Below are positions 1-7,322 of a stretch of DNA of 18,143 nt, in pieces. The notes below the pieces were generated by a model, which did not search any database, was not told where the DNA came from, and was given only the letters and a program-made list of their open reading frames with translations. The position numbers were made by a program, and so were the translations under genes. The stretch lies in assembly GCA_024276815.1 (NCBI GenBank), contig JAJRWM010000035.1, positions 1 to 18,143 on the forward strand, written 5' to 3'. The stretch's first letter is position 1, and each line of letters opens with the position of its first letter. The stretch is from a bacterium. Its GTDB lineage: Bacteria > JACRDZ01 > JAJRWM01.

Positions 1-498
1 GGGAATCTTGAAGACCTGTTGAGGATAGATCAGATCAGGATCTTTTATCTTATCCCGGTTAGCGCTGTAAATCTTTACCCATTTATAGGGATTGTTGTAG
101 ATCTTCTTGTAGCCAGCTATGACCCACAGACAATCGCCTTTAATGACTGTATAGCTGGTTGGCATTTCAGAAAGCTTCCTCAGTTGCCTCTGCAACCTCC
201 GAATATCATCATTAAGAGTATCAAGTTCGCCGGAAGCCTGAGCTCTCTCTTCCTGCAAACGATTTATTTCACCCTTCAACGCCTCTATTTTAGCCATTTC
301 TTCTTCGTACAGTTTACGGTATTCCGCTTCTTTCGCTTTGTAATCAGAAATCGCTTTTTCAACTATCGCCGTTCCCTGAGTATAAAGGGCTTCACTGACT
401 TTATCGGAAGCGCGTAACATACCGGGAAGTATCAAACCCAGAGTAAAGACCAGGCACAGGGCCACTTTTCCAAGACTGCGAAAATTGTTTTGTTTCAT
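1..498 (-). CDS. Secreted coiled-coil protein with C-terminal LysM domain (partial, cut by left edge)
   Basis: The reading frame is open from ATG at 498 down to base 1, giving 166 codons with the C-terminus missing. An AAAGGAGGG ribosome site lies about 10 bases before the ATG. Residues 1-30 form a signal peptide: a basic start, a hydrophobic stretch and a likely cut after LRA. Residues about 35-110 are charged and heptad-like, so probably coiled coil. Residues about 115-166 fit a LysM domain, beginning SYTVIKGDCLWVIAGY and ending LIYPQQVFKIP. LysM domains bind peptidoglycan, so I infer a periplasmic wall-associated protein. It follows the lipoprotein gene at 532-1464 by 33 bases and is probably co-transcribed with it. 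The specific function is unknown. Confidence 0.85.
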   Translation of the reverse strand, partial: MKQNNFRSLGKVALCLVFTLGLILPGMLRASDKVSEALYTQGTAIVEKAISDYKAKEAEYRKLYEEEMAKIEALKGEINRLQEERAQASGELDTLNDDIRRLQRQLRKLSEMPTSYTVIKGDCLWVIAGYKKIYNNPYKWVKIYSANRDKIKDPDLIYPQQVFKIP

Positions 499-531
499 TG
501 CAACCCTATCCCTCCTTTCTTAGAGAACAAT

Positions 532-1464
532 TTATTGATTCTGCTTAATCTTGTCTTCCACATTGTTCTTATCCAGGCTAGCGGTGTCTATCTCATCACG
601 CAGACGCGCTATCTCGGATTTCAACTGTTCGACCTTGTTAGCCAACTTCGTTCGTTTGCCCTTGGCGTCATCATACTGACGTTTGGCCGCTTCCATATCG
701 GCCTTGGCCTTCTTCAGACGGTTTTCCAGGTTTTTATTGTCGGCCAACCTTTTTTGCGCCTTACTAACGGCGGCCTTATCCGTCAGATCCTGGGCCAGCC
801 TTTCTTTGTCCAGGCTCAGTTCCGCTTCCGCCAGCTTAACCATCAGGCGGGCGACCTCGAAGGGATCGCCACTCTTGATGGCTTTCTCCAGCAGTCCCTG
901 GTATTTTCTGACTTCGCTGGTCAGATCCTTCAAACGGCCGGCTTTCTGCTTGCGGGCCTTTTCTTCCGCCAGTTCTTTGTCATGGATCGCTTTTAACCTT
1001 TTATACTCTGCGTAGGCTTTGGAACCAGCGATATTCGCCTGCTCCAGGCTTTGCTTCGCCAGGCTCTCGGCTTCAGCGTATATTTTCAGAACTTTGGCGA
1101 CGCTGCCGCTGGACGCCTTCTTGTGCGACTTGGCTCCCTCGCTGAATACGCCTTGCGCCTGAGCCAGCAATTCCCTGGCCTTGGCCAAACTCGGCGACCA
1201 GGTATCATTCAGGCTACCGCCCTTGGTCTTGGCGGCCATATCCTGTGCCTGCTTGATGCGGCTTTCCGCGCTGGCGATAGCCGACTTGGCTCCCTGAATC
1301 GCATTAGCGGCTTTCTGTTTAGCGGCTTCCATTTCATCCTGCTGTTTGATGTTCGGCCGGCAACCGGAAACAAAAAGCGTTATAAAGACGCATAATGAAA
1401 TGCTTATAATAATCCTTTTTGATAAATAATGTCCCCTGGGAAAGTTCATTTTCCGTTTTTTCAC
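532..1464 (-). CDS. Coiled-coil outer-membrane-type lipoprotein (DUF4398-like)
   Basis: About 310 residues. Two tandem GTG codons (1467 and 1464) are possible starts; 1464 has the better spacing from an AGGAGGA site at about 1471-1477. The N-terminus is basic, followed by a hydrophobic helix and the lipobox VSGC, so the mature protein begins at a lipidated Cys about 35 residues in. The rest is Ala/Lys/Glu-rich and lacks other Cys, with long heptad-like helices, especially toward the C-terminus, ending in KIKQNQ. This resembles small coiled-coil lipoproteins of the DUF4398 type, from memory of the family. It is probably anchored in the outer membrane facing the periplasm. It is the first gene of a two-gene unit with the LysM protein, which suggests a role in linking envelope layers; that is inference. 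Confidence 0.78.
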   Translation of the reverse strand: MKKRKMNFPRGHYLSKRIIISISLCVFITLFVSGCRPNIKQQDEMEAAKQKAANAIQGAKSAIASAESRIKQAQDMAAKTKGGSLNDTWSPSLAKARELLAQAQGVFSEGAKSHKKASSGSVAKVLKIYAEAESLAKQSLEQANIAGSKAYAEYKRLKAIHDKELAEEKARKQKAGRLKDLTSEVRKYQGLLEKAIKSGDPFEVARLMVKLAEAELSLDKERLAQDLTDKAAVSKAQKRLADNKNLENRLKKAKADMEAAKRQYDDAKGKRTKLANKVEQLKSEIARLRDEIDTASLDKNNVEDKIKQNQ

Positions 1465-1517
1465 CACCCTTCCTCCTTTTTATTGTACAAAAATACTGAT
1501 AACTCCCCTTACAATCT

Positions 1518-1547
1518 ATGTTATCACCAATTTTTCTTGACTGTCAA
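1518..1547 (-). promoter_or_regulatory. Sigma70-type promoter for the lipoprotein/LysM unit
   Basis: On the minus strand the -35 TTGACA (1542-1547) is followed by an 18-base spacer and a TAACAT -10 (1518-1523) preceded by TGA, an extended -10. It lies about 50 bases before the GTG start. Confidence 0.6.
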
Positions 1548-1610
1548 TAAAAAACAGTTTAATTTGTCAAGACCAATCGGCCGGGCAAATCTTTTCCATC
1601 ACAGCAAATT

Positions 1611-1648
1611 ACCAAAAACAACCAGACCTGGATACATCAATAAGGTCT
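1611..1648 (-). terminator. Weak candidate terminator after aspS
   Basis: Downstream of the aspS stop the minus strand reads AGACCT, a 13-base loop, AGGTCT, then a T-rich stretch (GGTTGTTTTTGG). The stem is only 6 bp and the loop is long, so the call is tentative. Confidence 0.3.
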
Positions 1649-1690
1649 TGTTCCCAAAGCCGCCAGTCACAATAATATTCCGGGCGCGGG

Positions 1691-3448
1691 TCAGGTGTCA
1701 AGCTTTAAACTCAATTCCCCAAGCTGGGCGTTGCTGACCTCGCCGGGGGCTTCGGTCAAAAGACAAACAGCTTTTTGCGTTTTCGGAAAGGCGATAATAT
1801 CCCGAATCGACTCCGAATCGGTCAGCAACATTACCAGCCGGTCCAGTCCCAGAGCCAGCCCGCCGTGCGGCGGCGCTCCAAAGCTAAGAGCCTCCAGAAG
1901 AAAACCAAACCGCCGCGACGCTTCCTCGTCATCCATACCAATAATTTTGAAAAGCGCCTTCTGCAAATCGTAATTGTGAACACGAATGCTACCGCCGCCA
2001 ATCTCCGTACCGTTCAGAACCAGGTCATAAGCCAAAGACCGGGCTTTTCCCGGAGCTTTGGTTAATTCCTCAATATCCTCGACTGTAGGACAGGTAAAAG
2101 GATGATGAAGAGCCTCATACCTTTTCTCGCCCTCGTTATAATCGAACAGCGGAAAATCCACCACCCAGCAAAAAGCCAGTTCGCCTTTTTTAATCAAATC
2201 CAGTTGCTCGGCGATTTTCTTCCGGAGATTAGCCAGGGCGTCATTAACGATTTTGGGCTGGTCGGCGACAAAAAAGATCAGGTCGCCAACTTCAGCGGCA
2301 AACGCTTCCTGAATGCCGGCCAATTCCTCCGCGCTAAAAAACTTGGCGATAACCGACTGGGGCCCATCTTGCGTGATCTTCAGCCAAGCTAAACCCCGGG
2401 CGCCGTAAATCGCCACGAATTCAGTCAGGTCGTCGATATCCTTCCGCGAGAGTTTTTCACCGCCCGGATATTTGACGCCTTTTACTATACCACCGTTTTC
2501 GACCACTTTTTGGAAAACCTTGAATCCGCATTTAGCGGCGAGGGTGGTTATCTCAACCAGATCCAACCCAAAGCGCAAGTCTGGCGCGTCCTTACCGTAT
2601 TTAGCGATTGCCGTGTCATAATCGAGGCGGCGGAAAGGAGTCGTCAATTCTTTACCCTGTATCTTCTTGAATATCTTTTTTATCAGCTCTTCAGTGACCA
2701 GCATGACATCCTCAGGTTCGACAAAGGACATTTCCAGGTCGATCTGGGTGAATTCCGGTTGCCGGTCAGCCCGCAGATCCTCGTCGCGAAAACACTTGAC
2801 AATTTGATAATAGCGGTCAAAGCCGCTGACCATCAAAATTTGCTTAAACAACTGCGGCGATTGGGGCAAGGCGTAAAAACGGCCCTCGTTCACCCGGCTG
2901 GGGACCAAATAATCCCGGGCGCCCTCAGGAGTGCTCTTGGTTAAGATCGGCGTCTCCACTTCCAGAAAATCCAGGCTGTTGAAATATTCTCTCGTGAGCT
3001 GGCAAACCTGGTGTCTCAACAACATGTTTTGAAATATTCGTGGCCTTCTCAGGTCCAGGTAACGATATTTCAACCTGGTCTCCTCGCCGACCTTGATATC
3101 GTCTTCCGGTGGGAACGGCAACGGTTTCGCTGAGTTCAGCACGCTTAACTCTTTTACCATGATCTCGATCTCACCAGTCGTTATCCTGGTGTTGACAGTC
3201 CCGGCGGGCCTGGCGTTTACCTCGCCCTTGATCTCCAGCACATATTCGCCGCGCAGTCCGTGCGAACGCCGGTGTAAACCCTCGTCTGTCTAAGGATTGA
3301 AGACAATCTGGGTGATTCCGTAACGATCGCGTAAATCAATGAAAACCACGCCGCCATGATCCCGCCAGCTGTTCACCCAACCGCACAAAGTTACTGTTTC
3401 TCCGATCAAATCTTTGGTTAACTGTCCGCAATTATGTGTTCGCCGCAA
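1691..3448 (-). CDS. aspS: Aspartyl-tRNA synthetase, interrupted by an in-frame TAG at 3290-3292
   Basis: Class II synthetase that charges tRNA-Asp. From a TTG at 3448 the frame reads [16 protein letters not shown] and continues through the N-terminal OB-fold anticodon-binding domain ([12 protein letters not shown]). It stops at TAG (codon 53, after VFNP), then resumes in the same frame with [22 protein letters not shown] to the normal end LKLDT-TGA. Ignoring the TAG, the length is 585 residues, usual for bacterial AspRS. Motif 2 ([20 protein letters not shown]), the bacterial GAD insertion and motif 3 ([13 protein letters not shown]) are present. The TTG start is chosen because the homology begins there and an in-frame TAG lies just upstream; ATT at 3451 is an alternative. 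Without readthrough, translation from GTG at 3241 would give 516 residues lacking most of the anticodon-binding domain. It follows hisS by 74 bases in one operon. Confidence 0.9.
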
Positions 3449-3522
3449 AATGAACTACCTTTCTTTTATCAATATGAAGCTTTATTCGTGTGTAATGAAC
3501 AGGATGTTTTTCAGGCTTGATG

Positions 3523-4799
3523 TTATTTTTTATTCAAGAGGTTCAACTCATCGGTCAGTTTGCCAACCAACTCCGCCAGATCAACCTCTTCCTGGGAGCC
3601 GGCGCTCATATCCTTGACCAGAACGACGCCTTTTTTGATCTCCTCTTCCCCAGAGATCAAGACAAACCGGGCGTGCAGGCGGTTGGCGATTTTAAGTTGA
3701 CTTTTCAGGCTGCGGTCATCATAACCGATTTGGGCGAAGAAACCTTTTTTTCTCAAAATATATAGCAACTCGAAAGCCTGGTTATAGGAATCGTGTCCCA
3801 GCGAAATCAGGTAAACATCCAGTTGCCGCTCATCCGGGATTGCCACCTTTTCGCTCTCCAGAATCAGGCTCAGGCGGTCAAGTCCCATGGCAAAGCCAAT
3901 GCCGGGCGTCGCCGGGCCGCCGATTTCCTTGATTAAATTATCATAGCGACCGCCGGCCGCGATAGCGTTCTGCGCGCCCAGCTTGCCATGAAGCACTTCA
4001 AAAGTCGTTAGGGTGTAGTAATCCAGCCCCCGGACCAGTCTTTTGTTAAGCTTATAGACGACATTTACTCTTTTTAACAAGGTTTGCAAGCCCTGGAAAT
4101 GCTTTTCGCAGTCTTCGCAAAGGTAATCGGTCACCAAAGGCGCTTCGGCCAGATGCGCCTGGCAGTCGCTTTGTTTGCAATCAAAACCCGCAGCGGGTTT
4201 TTCTCGTAACGCCACTGACAATCGGAACACAGTTTCGAGTTGACTGACTCCAGGTATTCCAGCAATTCCTTTTTGTAGGCCGGTCGGCATTCGGGGCAAC
4301 CCACGCTGTTGATATTAACCTCAAACCCTTCCAGCCCGAGCGCTGTCAGGAATTCCACTAAAAGCAGAACGACTTCGGCGTCCAGCGCGCTTTTTGATGA
4401 ACCGATAGCCTCGACGCCTATTTGGGTATGCTGGCGGTAGCGGCCGGCTTGTGGTCTTTCATAGCGGAACATCGGCCCGGTATAGAACAGCTTGGTCACT
4501 TCGGCGCCGTTCTTGCCCAGGTTGTTTTCGAGATAAGCCCGCATTACAGATGCCGTTCCTTCCGGCCTGAGCGTCAGGCTGCGGCCTTTGCGGTCGGCAA
4601 AGGTATACATTTCCTTGGATACTATATCGCTGGTTTCGCCGATACCGCGGGCGAAAAGTTCGGTGAATTCAAAGATTGGCGTGGCGATTTCCGAGAAAGC
4701 GTAAGCTTCAAAAACGTCGCGGGCCGTTTTTTCGATAAAACGCCAGCGTTTCATTTCGCCGGGAAGAATGTCACGCGTACCGCGCACTGCTTTAACCAT
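3523..4799 (-). CDS. hisS: Histidyl-tRNA synthetase, frameshifted by one missing base near 4182-4187
   Basis: Class II synthetase that charges tRNA-His. The N-terminal part begins at ATG 4799 (MVKAVRGTRDILPGE) with GAGGAG about 8 bases upstream. It includes motif 2 (FRYERPQAGRYRQHTQIGVE) and runs to YEKNPLRVL at codon 206. The frame then goes wrong. The C-terminal part resumes in the -1 frame at DCKQSDCQAHL and includes the histidine-binding signature LVRGLDYYT, motif 3 (GIGFAMGLDRL) and the anticodon-binding domain, ending LLNKK-TAA. HisRS proteins normally read NPLR(I/V)LDCK here, so one base is missing from GTTTTGATTGC. With it restored the protein would have about 425 residues, a normal length. 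Longer starts up to 4856 are rejected because they overlap the promoter. It is the first gene of the hisS-aspS operon. Confidence 0.9.
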
Positions 4800-4827
4800 A
4801 TGGATTACTCCTCTTTTTCTCCGACCA

Positions 4828-4856
4828 ATTATATGCCAGTCAGCCTTTCTTGTCAA
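4828..4856 (-). promoter_or_regulatory. Consensus sigma70 promoter of hisS-aspS
   Basis: The minus strand reads TTGACA (4851-4856), a 17-base spacer and TATAAT (4828-4833), an exact match to the housekeeping consensus. The expected start is near 4821, leaving a leader of about 20 bases that contains the GAGGAG ribosome site. No T-box or leader-peptide structure fits in so short a leader. Confidence 0.88.
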
Positions 4857-4924
4857 TCAAACTTCAGGCCCGGCCACAGATGACCGGTCTGATTAAATTA
4901 CCTCCGGAAAGTCGCACCTTTATG

Positions 4925-4952
4925 TTAGGATTGTAATCATAACAACTAAAAT
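4925..4952 (+). promoter_or_regulatory. Promoter of the superoxide reductase gene with Fur/PerR-like operator (4931-4945)
   Basis: The candidate -10 TAAAAT (4947-4952) and -35 TTAGGA (4925-4930) are 16 bases apart. Between them lies TTGTAATCATAACAA (4931-4945), an imperfect 7-1-7 inverted repeat resembling the Fur/PerR-family box TTATAATnATTATAA (11 of 14 positions by eye). A repressor bound there would block RNA polymerase. Peroxide- or iron-responsive control of superoxide reductase is known in other anaerobes, so the fit is sensible, but the site is inferred. Confidence 0.5.
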
Positions 4953-4974
4953 AAAAACTTGTGAGGAGAAAACG

Positions 4975-5406
4975 ATGAATACTTTTGTTTGTGGAGTATG
5001 CGGCCATATTTATTTTGGTGACGACAGCCCGGCGCAGTGCCCCATTTGTCATGTTCCCCGGGAAAACTTCAGCGCGAATCCCGATATCATCAAAACGCCG
5101 GCCGATCCCAATAATTTTAGCGAAGGCGAGAAAAAGCATATCCCTGATATCACGGTCAGCAAGCAGGGCGACACGGCCAGCGTGACCATTGATATTGGTG
5201 AAATCCCTCACGTGATGACTCCTGAGCATTTTATTGCTTTTATTGACGTTTATCTGGACAACAAGGTGGTTTTCAGGGGGACATTAAAACCCGACCTGGC
5301 CAAAGCGAGCCTGGTCATTCCGGTTAAGCTGGCAGGAGCCAAAGAGATTAAAGTCGTTGAGAATTGCAACGTTCACGGTTACTGGATGGAGCGCGGCGAG
5401 TTATAG
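4975..5406 (+). CDS. Superoxide reductase with N-terminal rubredoxin-like domain
   Basis: 143 residues; it reduces superoxide to hydrogen peroxide without making oxygen, a cytoplasmic defence typical of anaerobes. Residues 4-32 form a rubrerythrin-type rubredoxin domain with C6xxC9 and C22xxC25 binding one iron. Residues 50-143 form the superoxide reductase (neelaredoxin) domain. The centre II ligands are all visible: H55 in KKHIP, H79 and H85 in PHVMTPEHF, and C131 and H134 in CNVHGYW. K54 is the likely catalytic lysine. Classical desulfoferrodoxin has a smaller desulforedoxin head with adjacent cysteines, so this is a different arrangement; the head may deliver electrons to the catalytic iron. 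GAGGAG lies 6 bases before the ATG. The gene diverges from hisS and appears monocistronic. Confidence 0.92.
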   Translation: MNTFVCGVCGHIYFGDDSPAQCPICHVPRENFSANPDIIKTPADPNNFSEGEKKHIPDITVSKQGDTASVTIDIGEIPHVMTPEHFIAFIDVYLDNKVVFRGTLKPDLAKASLVIPVKLAGAKEIKVVENCNVHGYWMERGEL

Positions 5407-5445
5407 AGAACTTGCGGGAACATTTTTTGGGACCGCCGCTTTACG

Positions 5446-5475
5446 TTGACTTTGGATTTTATTTTGTGTTATATT
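5446..5475 (+). promoter_or_regulatory. Promoter of tRNA-Met
   Basis: TTGACT (5446-5451), an 18-base spacer and TATATT (5470-5475) preceded by TGT (extended -10). The expected start near 5482 leaves about 6 bases before the mature tRNA 5' end, usual for a single tRNA gene. Confidence 0.75.
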
Positions 5476-5487
5476 CCCTTCTTGTTT

Positions 5488-5564
5488 GGCGGTGTAGCTC
5501 AGATGGTTAGAGCATACGGTTCATACCCGTAGTGTCCGGGGTTCAATTCCCTGCACCGCCACCA
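5488..5564 (+). tRNA. tRNA-Met (CAU), elongator type
   Basis: Full cloverleaf by hand. Acceptor GGCGGTG pairs with CACCGCC (5554-5560), followed by discriminator A and an encoded CCA (5562-5564). The D arm contains TAGCTCAGATGGTTAGAGC. Anticodon stem TACGG/CCGTA encloses loop TTCATAC with anticodon CAT at 5522-5524. The variable loop is 5 bases and the T arm is CGGGG-TTCAATT-CCCTG. The paired first acceptor position (G-C) and the absence of three G-C pairs in the anticodon stem argue against initiator tRNA. A lysidine-modified tRNA-Ile2 also has CAU and cannot be fully excluded by eye. Confidence 0.95.
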
Positions 5565-5572
5565 TTATTTAA

Positions 5573-5618
5573 CCGCGGAGCGGCGTTCCTTCGTTCCTCG
5601 CACCGGTCGCGGAGTTTT
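5573..5618 (+). terminator. Possible terminator after tRNA-Met
   Basis: CCGCG (5573-5577) can pair with CGCGG (5608-5612), with further imperfect G/C pairing inside and a TTCG near the tip, followed by AGTTTTTCC. The inner helix is imperfect, so confidence is modest. Confidence 0.4.
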
Positions 5619-5639
5619 TCCGGGATAGCGGGGGTGAAT

Positions 5640-6092
5640 CTATTTTGTCAAGAGATGGAACTTAACTACCTGCCCTGGCAGTAAATTCAACTTTTTTGAA
5701 AGGCCGGCGTTAACCTCCAGAACCCGATCAAGTGGTTCTGGTGACATATAGTGGGGGTAGTTTGAGCCAATCGGCACGGGCGTGTTTTCATTGATTCCAA
5801 CAATCCTGCCGTCCTTGATCCAGATGATGTCGATGGGAAACATCATACCTTTCATCCAGAAGAAACGGTTGTCAATATCAGGAAAGAGAAAAAGCATCCC
5901 CTGTTGATCCGCCAGCTTTTCATGTTTTGACAGACCAATTTCCCGGCTCAGTGGATCAGCGGCGATTTCAACAGTTATCTTGTAGCCGTTAATTTTTACG
6001 TAGCTTGATTGTTCCCGGAGCGCTGACCAGTAAATTGCCGTGGCCGTCAGTAAGCTCACAACTATGGCAGAAACAACAACTTCTTTTTTCAT
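5640..6092 (-). CDS. DUF192 family exported protein
   Basis: 150 residues. Residues about 5-22 form one hydrophobic segment (signal peptide or membrane anchor), so the domain should face the periplasm. The remainder matches the DUF192 pattern: EIGLSKHEKLADQQGMLFLF, then RFFWMKGMMFPIDIIWIKDG, the Pro-rich ENTPVPIGSNYPHYMSPEP and a final LEVNAGLSKKLNLLPGQ. The family is widespread, small and beta-rich, with no firmly established biochemical role. No Cys remains in the mature part. The ATG at 6092 has only a weak ribosome site (GGGAAAG). It stands alone between tRNA-Met and rpsB on the opposite strand. Confidence 0.88.
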   Translation of the reverse strand: MKKEVVVSAIVVSLLTATAIYWSALREQSSYVKINGYKITVEIAADPLSREIGLSKHEKLADQQGMLFLFPDIDNRFFWMKGMMFPIDIIWIKDGRIVGINENTPVPIGSNYPHYMSPEPLDRVLEVNAGLSKKLNLLPGQVVKFHLLTK

Positions 6093-6137
6093 TTTTCCGC
6101 TTTCCCGTCAGCCAGCCGGATCAGGCCTCAGGGACAT

Positions 6138-6165
6138 ATTCTATCAAAACTGACTGAAAAATCAA
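6138..6165 (-). promoter_or_regulatory. Promoter of the DUF192 gene
   Basis: The minus strand reads TTGATT (6160-6165), 16 bases, then TAGAAT (6138-6143) preceded by TGA (extended -10). It lies about 45 bases before the ATG. Confidence 0.5.
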
Positions 6166-6274
6166 AAAACCCGGATTGCAAGACCGGCCCCAGCTTGTCG
6201 TCTTTCCCCGGTATCAGGATATTCCCTGGGGGGGGCGATGTTCCTTCCCTTTTCCAAAAATTGCCGGGAAACAA

Positions 6275-6303
6275 TTGATGTTTTCATTGGTATGTGCTAT
6301 ATT
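6275..6303 (+). promoter_or_regulatory. Promoter of rpsB-proS
   Basis: TTGATG (6275-6280), a 17-base spacer and TATATT (6298-6303) preceded by TGC (extended -10). The expected start near 6310 gives a leader of about 145 bases. Confidence 0.75.
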
Positions 6304-6309
6304 ACTTTT

Positions 6310-6453
6310 TCGTTTTCCCTGAAATCATACTTGACCGGGGTAAACAAAAAAACACGCTGGCGTTGATTTTTCGGGTGGTGCCGGGGAATACCCCGGTTCT
6401 CGTAAAAGGTGATGCGCGGCGGAAGTAAATAACCTGAAAGTGGAGGCAACAAA
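6310..6453 (+). promoter_or_regulatory. rpsB 5' leader with hairpin, possible ribosomal-protein autoregulation
   Basis: Long untranslated leader between the inferred transcription start and the rpsB TTG. It holds a perfect 6-bp hairpin, CCGGGG-AATA-CCCCGG (6381-6396), with no following T run, so it is not a terminator. The ribosome site TGGAGG is at 6441-6446. S2 represses rpsB through its leader in E. coli; whether this leader does the same is inference. Confidence 0.35.
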
Positions 6454-7320
6454 TTGGCAATCGTATCAATGAAACAGTTACTGGAAGCCGGGGTTCATTT
6501 CGGCCACCAAACCCGTCGTTGGAATCCCAAGATGAAGAAGTACATTTTTGGGGAGCGAAATGGTATTTATATCATCGACTTGCAAAAGACGATGAAGAAG
6601 CTCAAGGAAGCTTATCGCTACGTCAGCAAAATCGCTGAAGAGGGCGGGACTATTTTATTTGTCGGAACGAAGAAACAATGTATGGAATCTATCCAGGAAG
6701 AAGCGAATCGTTGCGGTATGCCCTACATCCATCACCGCTGGCTGGGTGGCACGCTAACCAATTTCAACACTATCCAAAAAAGCATCGCCCGGTTGAAACA
6801 CCTGGAAAAAATGGCGGAAACCGGAATCCTTGACCAGTTGCCCAAGAAAGAAGCCGCCGGCCTGGAAAAAGAACGGGAAAAGAAGAACCGCTTGTTGGGT
6901 GGCATTAAGAACCTGAGCCGCTTGCCTGACGCGGTGTTTATTATTGATGTGCGTAAGGAGAAAAACGCTGTGCACGAGGCGACCTTGCTGGATATCCCGG
7001 TAATCGGAGCCGTTGATACCAACTCTGACCCGGAAAACATCGATTATATCATTCCGGCGAATGACGACGCTATCAGAGCCGGCAAACTCCTGGCGTCGAT
7101 CATCGCCAACGCTGTCCTGGAAGGCCGCGCTAAAGAACTGGAAGGCCGGGAAGCTGACGCGGCCGCCGCTGAGGAAAAAAAATCCCAGCCGGCTGAAGAA
7201 GTTGCCGCCGCTAAAGTTGAAAGCCCGATGACAGAGGAAACAGCGAAAAAAGAAGCTGACGCCAAAGAAACTGAAAAGCCTTCTGAAAGCACAGTGGAAT
7301 CAAAGGTAGAAACCGCCTAA
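6454..7320 (+). CDS. rpsB: 30S ribosomal protein S2
   Basis: 288 residues, from a TTG start placed by TGGAGG seven bases upstream and by the family N-terminus ([20 protein letters not shown]). S2 binds the 30S head/body junction and is needed to load S1. Recognisable segments are [33 protein letters not shown] and [20 protein letters not shown]. The core ends near residue 228. The last 60 or so residues are an Ala/Glu/Lys-rich, low-complexity acidic tail ([20 protein letters not shown] onward), making it longer than the usual 230-260 residues. The stop is TAA, and proS begins 2 bases later. The usual downstream partner tsf (EF-Ts) is absent here. Confidence 0.97.
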   Translation: MAIVSMKQLLEAGVHFGHQTRRWNPKMKKYIFGERNGIYIIDLQKTMKKLKEAYRYVSKIAEEGGTILFVGTKKQCMESIQEEANRCGMPYIHHRWLGGTLTNFNTIQKSIARLKHLEKMAETGILDQLPKKEAAGLEKEREKKNRLLGGIKNLSRLPDAVFIIDVRKEKNAVHEATLLDIPVIGAVDTNSDPENIDYIIPANDDAIRAGKLLASIIANAVLEGRAKELEGREADAAAAEEKKSQPAEEVAAAKVESPMTEETAKKEADAKETEKPSESTVESKVETA

Positions 7321-7322
7321 AG

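Noticed and set aside
4181-4190. Programmed -1 frameshift in hisS
   Set aside because: The site lacks a canonical slippery heptamer, and I know of no HisRS family precedent. A missing base is the simpler reading.
4864-5229. 121-codon minus-strand frame opposite the superoxide reductase gene
   Set aside because: It is a shadow of the well-supported plus-strand gene and shows no family features.
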